Source: G963668345 sp965226215
GTDB lineage: Bacteria > Acidobacteriota > Terriglobia > Bryobacterales > UBA6623
DNA: 64,000 bases
Assembly: GCA_965226215.1 (NCBI GenBank)
Contig: CBDDCH010000002.1
Span: 1,054,001-1,118,000 of the forward strand
Direction of reading: 5' to 3'
The number at the start of each line of letters is the position of its first letter. Within the stretch, counting starts at the first letter, position 1. Made by a program: the position numbers and the translations under genes. The notes under the pieces are model-generated. The model saw nothing but the letters and a program-made list of their open reading frames with translations, ran no database searches and was not told the DNA's origin. Shown here in pieces: positions 62,219 through 64,000 of the stretch.

Positions 62219-63091
62219 ATGGCGTTGCGGGACAGACTCAGCCACATCTGGGACGGTTTCTTGTCCCAGCCCCGGCACGACCTGGTGCTGCGGATAACGC
62301 TGTTCCTGTTGCTGGCACACGGCACCTCCAGTTTGGCGGCGCTTATCCCGTTGCGCATTCTGTGTGGACTGATGTTGATCAGCCGCAAGCTCCACAACAA
62401 CCGGGCGATGTGGATTGCGATTTGCGCGGCTTTGGTTTTCGTGAACGCCCGGAATTGGTATTGGATTGATAATCACAAGTATCTGATCATGTACTGGTCG
62501 CTGGCTTGCTGTCTGTCGCTGTTCTCCCGAGATCCGGACCGCTTGTTGGCTTGGAACGGGCGCGTGCTGATCGGGGTGACGTTTTTGTTCGCCACAGGCT
62601 GGAAGATCATGGGAGCACAGTTTTTGGACGGCAGCTTCTTCCACTTTACGCTGCTCACCGATGAGACTATCGAAAAGCACGTTCTGGTTCTCGGCGGGTT
62701 GACCCTTGATGACCTCAGCTATAACCGAGAGTTGCTACAGTCGTTGATCGCGTCGCCGCGGCAGGCATTGGCTCCGGCATTCATCTCGACCTCCAGGACC
62801 GAAGGCCTCAGTTTGGTGTTGTCGTATTTGACGATCCTCATGGAAGGGGCCATTGCCGTGACGTTCTTGCTGGGGACTTGGCGCTGGTTCGCAGCGGCGA
62901 AGGATAACTTGCTGATTCTGTTTTGTCTGCTGACCTACTACGCCCTGCCGATTGTGGGCTTCGCGCTCACTCTCATCGTGATGGGATTTGCCCAATGCCC
63001 GGCGGAACGTCGCGACCTGCGGACACTTTATCTGTGGGTACTCGTCCTAGTGCAGACGACGCTGTTCCCTTTCGGCGAGTTTTTTTCCTGA
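62219..63091 (+). CDS. HTTM-like multi-pass membrane protein
   Basis: This 290-residue protein has about seven helices, with conserved-looking polar motifs at helix ends: RNWYWIDNHKYLIMYWSLAC, AWNGRVLIGVTFLFATGWKI and FFHFTLLTDE. The layout resembles HTTM (vitamin K-dependent carboxylase-like) membrane proteins. A catalytic role is unproven. It is coupled to the preceding gene and convergent with the thioredoxin-like gene. Confidence 0.7.
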   Translation: MALRDRLSHIWDGFLSQPRHDLVLRITLFLLLAHGTSSLAALIPLRILCGLMLISRKLHNNRAMWIAICAALVFVNARNWYWIDNHKYLIMYWSLACCLSLFSRDPDRLLAWNGRVLIGVTFLFATGWKIMGAQFLDGSFFHFTLLTDETIEKHVLVLGGLTLDDLSYNRELLQSLIASPRQALAPAFISTSRTEGLSLVLSYLTILMEGAIAVTFLLGTWRWFAAAKDNLLILFCLLTYYALPIVGFALTLIVMGFAQCPAERRDLRTLYLWVLVLVQTTLFPFGEFFS

Positions 63092-63215
63092 TCAGCGGTT
63101 GTCAGGTACTCGTGTGGCGGGGCGAGCCCCGCCGGCGGGGAGTAACCTACGTCTGCAGGTGGGGCGCCGTCGAAACCCTGTGTCTCCTGTCGCGGGATCG
63201 CGACTTGTGGCGGAG

Positions 63216-63872
63216 CTATTCGGCAAGCAGTCGTTCAATCAGCCGCTCGATTTCGGTGTAGTCGTGGCGGCAGGACGTGTGGTCTTGTCGGTGGGGACCA
63301 CCCTGTTTCAGATGATATTCCCCGCCCGGATGGACATAGCGGATCAGGCCTTTCTTGTCGAGCAGGAAAGAAACCGACGTCCAACCGCGCGGGCTGTGGG
63401 ATAGCCACCAGCGATCGAGAGCTTCCCAATCGGGGTCCACCGCCGTGGGAAACGTAAAGCCGAAGCGATCAAGAGCTTGCCGGACGCGCGCCCGAGGCGT
63501 CTGGCCGCGCGGCTTCTGGTGGAAGATGCCGATGATCCGCAAACCGCGATCGCCATAGACTCGCTGCCATTTGTTGAGCGCTGGGGCTGAGGTCGAGCAA
63601 AACGGGCACGTGTCGGTCCACCAACGGACGAGCACGACTTGACCGCGCAGGTCCTCGATCTCAATGGGCGAGGAATGAATCCATTGGTCCAGTTCTAAGG
63701 AAGGAGCGCGGACACCGATGAGTTCCCCTCCTTCCCGTGGTGCGGGAGACGCCCAAGCGTGGCGCTTCAGCGCCGGCGGAACCAGAAGCAGGCCTGCAAC
63801 AACGATGAGCGGGAAGCAGACTGTCGCGCGAGGGCGCCGCGGCCTTCGCGGGGATGTTTCCGTATCGGCCAT
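63216..63872 (-). CDS. Membrane-anchored thioredoxin-fold protein (TlpA/AhpC-redoxin type)
   Basis: This protein has an N-terminal helix (VCFPLIVVAGLLLVPPALKR) and a periplasmic redoxin domain. The redox pair is CPFC (VVLVRWWTDTCPFCSTSAPA). RIIGIFHQK and SVSFLLDKKGLIRYVH match the later strands; the usual cis-Pro region is replaced by TSVSFL. I chose the ATG at 63872; a GTG at 63911 would add 13 residues. A role in disulfide reduction or electron delivery is likely, and the partner is unknown. Confidence 0.85.
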   Translation of the reverse strand: MADTETSPRRPRRPRATVCFPLIVVAGLLLVPPALKRHAWASPAPREGGELIGVRAPSLELDQWIHSSPIEIEDLRGQVVLVRWWTDTCPFCSTSAPALNKWQRVYGDRGLRIIGIFHQKPRGQTPRARVRQALDRFGFTFPTAVDPDWEALDRWWLSHSPRGWTSVSFLLDKKGLIRYVHPGGEYHLKQGGPHRQDHTSCRHDYTEIERLIERLLAE

Positions 63873-64000
63873 GCTCTCAGCCCCAGGTTCCTTACTTGGT
63901 CCGGCGGTCACTATGGGGTGCGCGAAGCTTGCGGTAATGGTGCAAGTCCATGCACACTCGTCGGCCCGAGAATCGTACGCCTTCGGCCTGTAGCCGCAGA

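Noticed and set aside
63912..64000. Short plus-strand frame at the right edge
   Set aside because: It shows no coding character and stops within the window; it is probably the upstream region of the thioredoxin-like gene.

Overview
The window reads as a stretch of chromosome from a high-GC, Gram-negative-type (diderm) bacterium. SppA, an RND pump with its membrane-fusion protein, a TonB protein and an intact elongasome operon all point to a two-membrane envelope. The glycine-rich TonB, the mreBCD-mrdA-rodA-rng order and the very long spacer inside RNase E/G fit Acidobacteriota or a close relative. No rRNA or ribosomal protein is present to settle this, so the assignment is inference. Housekeeping islands alternate with repeat-rich spacers, three insertion sequences (IS630, IS1595, IS3) and many broken genes.

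Layout. 0-8.2 kb: the end of a Cys-rich protein, sppA, an HD phosphohydrolase with a tandemly duplicated 3' end, a 1.1 kb repeat-filled spacer, and an RND/MFP efflux pair. 8.6-13.7 kb: an SDR relic, a ThDP-dependent dehydrogenase E1 alpha/beta pair, a peptidase relic, a VOC protein, an IS630 element abutting a 176-bp MITE-like element, and mobA. 13.7-18.3 kb: a LysR regulator divergent from leuA, then leuB and an AbrB/PIN toxin-antitoxin pair. 18.4-25.9 kb: M3 peptidase, tRNA-Gln, TonB, GntR regulator, an M24-like protein and a CREST/ceramidase-like membrane protein. 25.9-34.4 kb: a same-strand run of hydrolases and envelope proteins (DUF2817, M28, DUF2339, DUF3999, alpha/beta hydrolase), two of which carry one in-frame TGA each. 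34.4-36.3 kb: a SET-domain gene translationally coupled to a small membrane protein gene that IS1595 has split. 36.6-41.4 kb: an ABC-2 exporter, integrase and EAL relics, PilZ and a MutM/Fpg glycosylase. 41.9-44.6 kb: motA-motB-fliL and lexA. 45.0-56.3 kb: mreB-mreC-mreD-mrdA-rodA-rng, folP-folB-folK and a YtxH protein. 56.6-64 kb: the metF 3' end cut by IS3, two MacB-type permeases, a second MITE copy, an HTTM-like membrane pair and a thioredoxin-fold protein.

How the genes work together. The clearest functional units are cell elongation (mreBCD, PBP2, RodA), folate synthesis (folP, folB, folK), the flagellar stator (motAB, fliL), leucine synthesis (leuA, leuB) and multidrug efflux.

The most interesting points are: the coupled SET-domain/membrane-protein pair whose IS1595 insertion can be undone exactly on paper; a 176-bp TA-flanked MITE-like element in two copies; and at least five families of dispersed hairpin or short-motif repeats in the spacers. 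Gene decay is heavy: eight or nine broken genes, by point stop, internal deletion or IS insertion.
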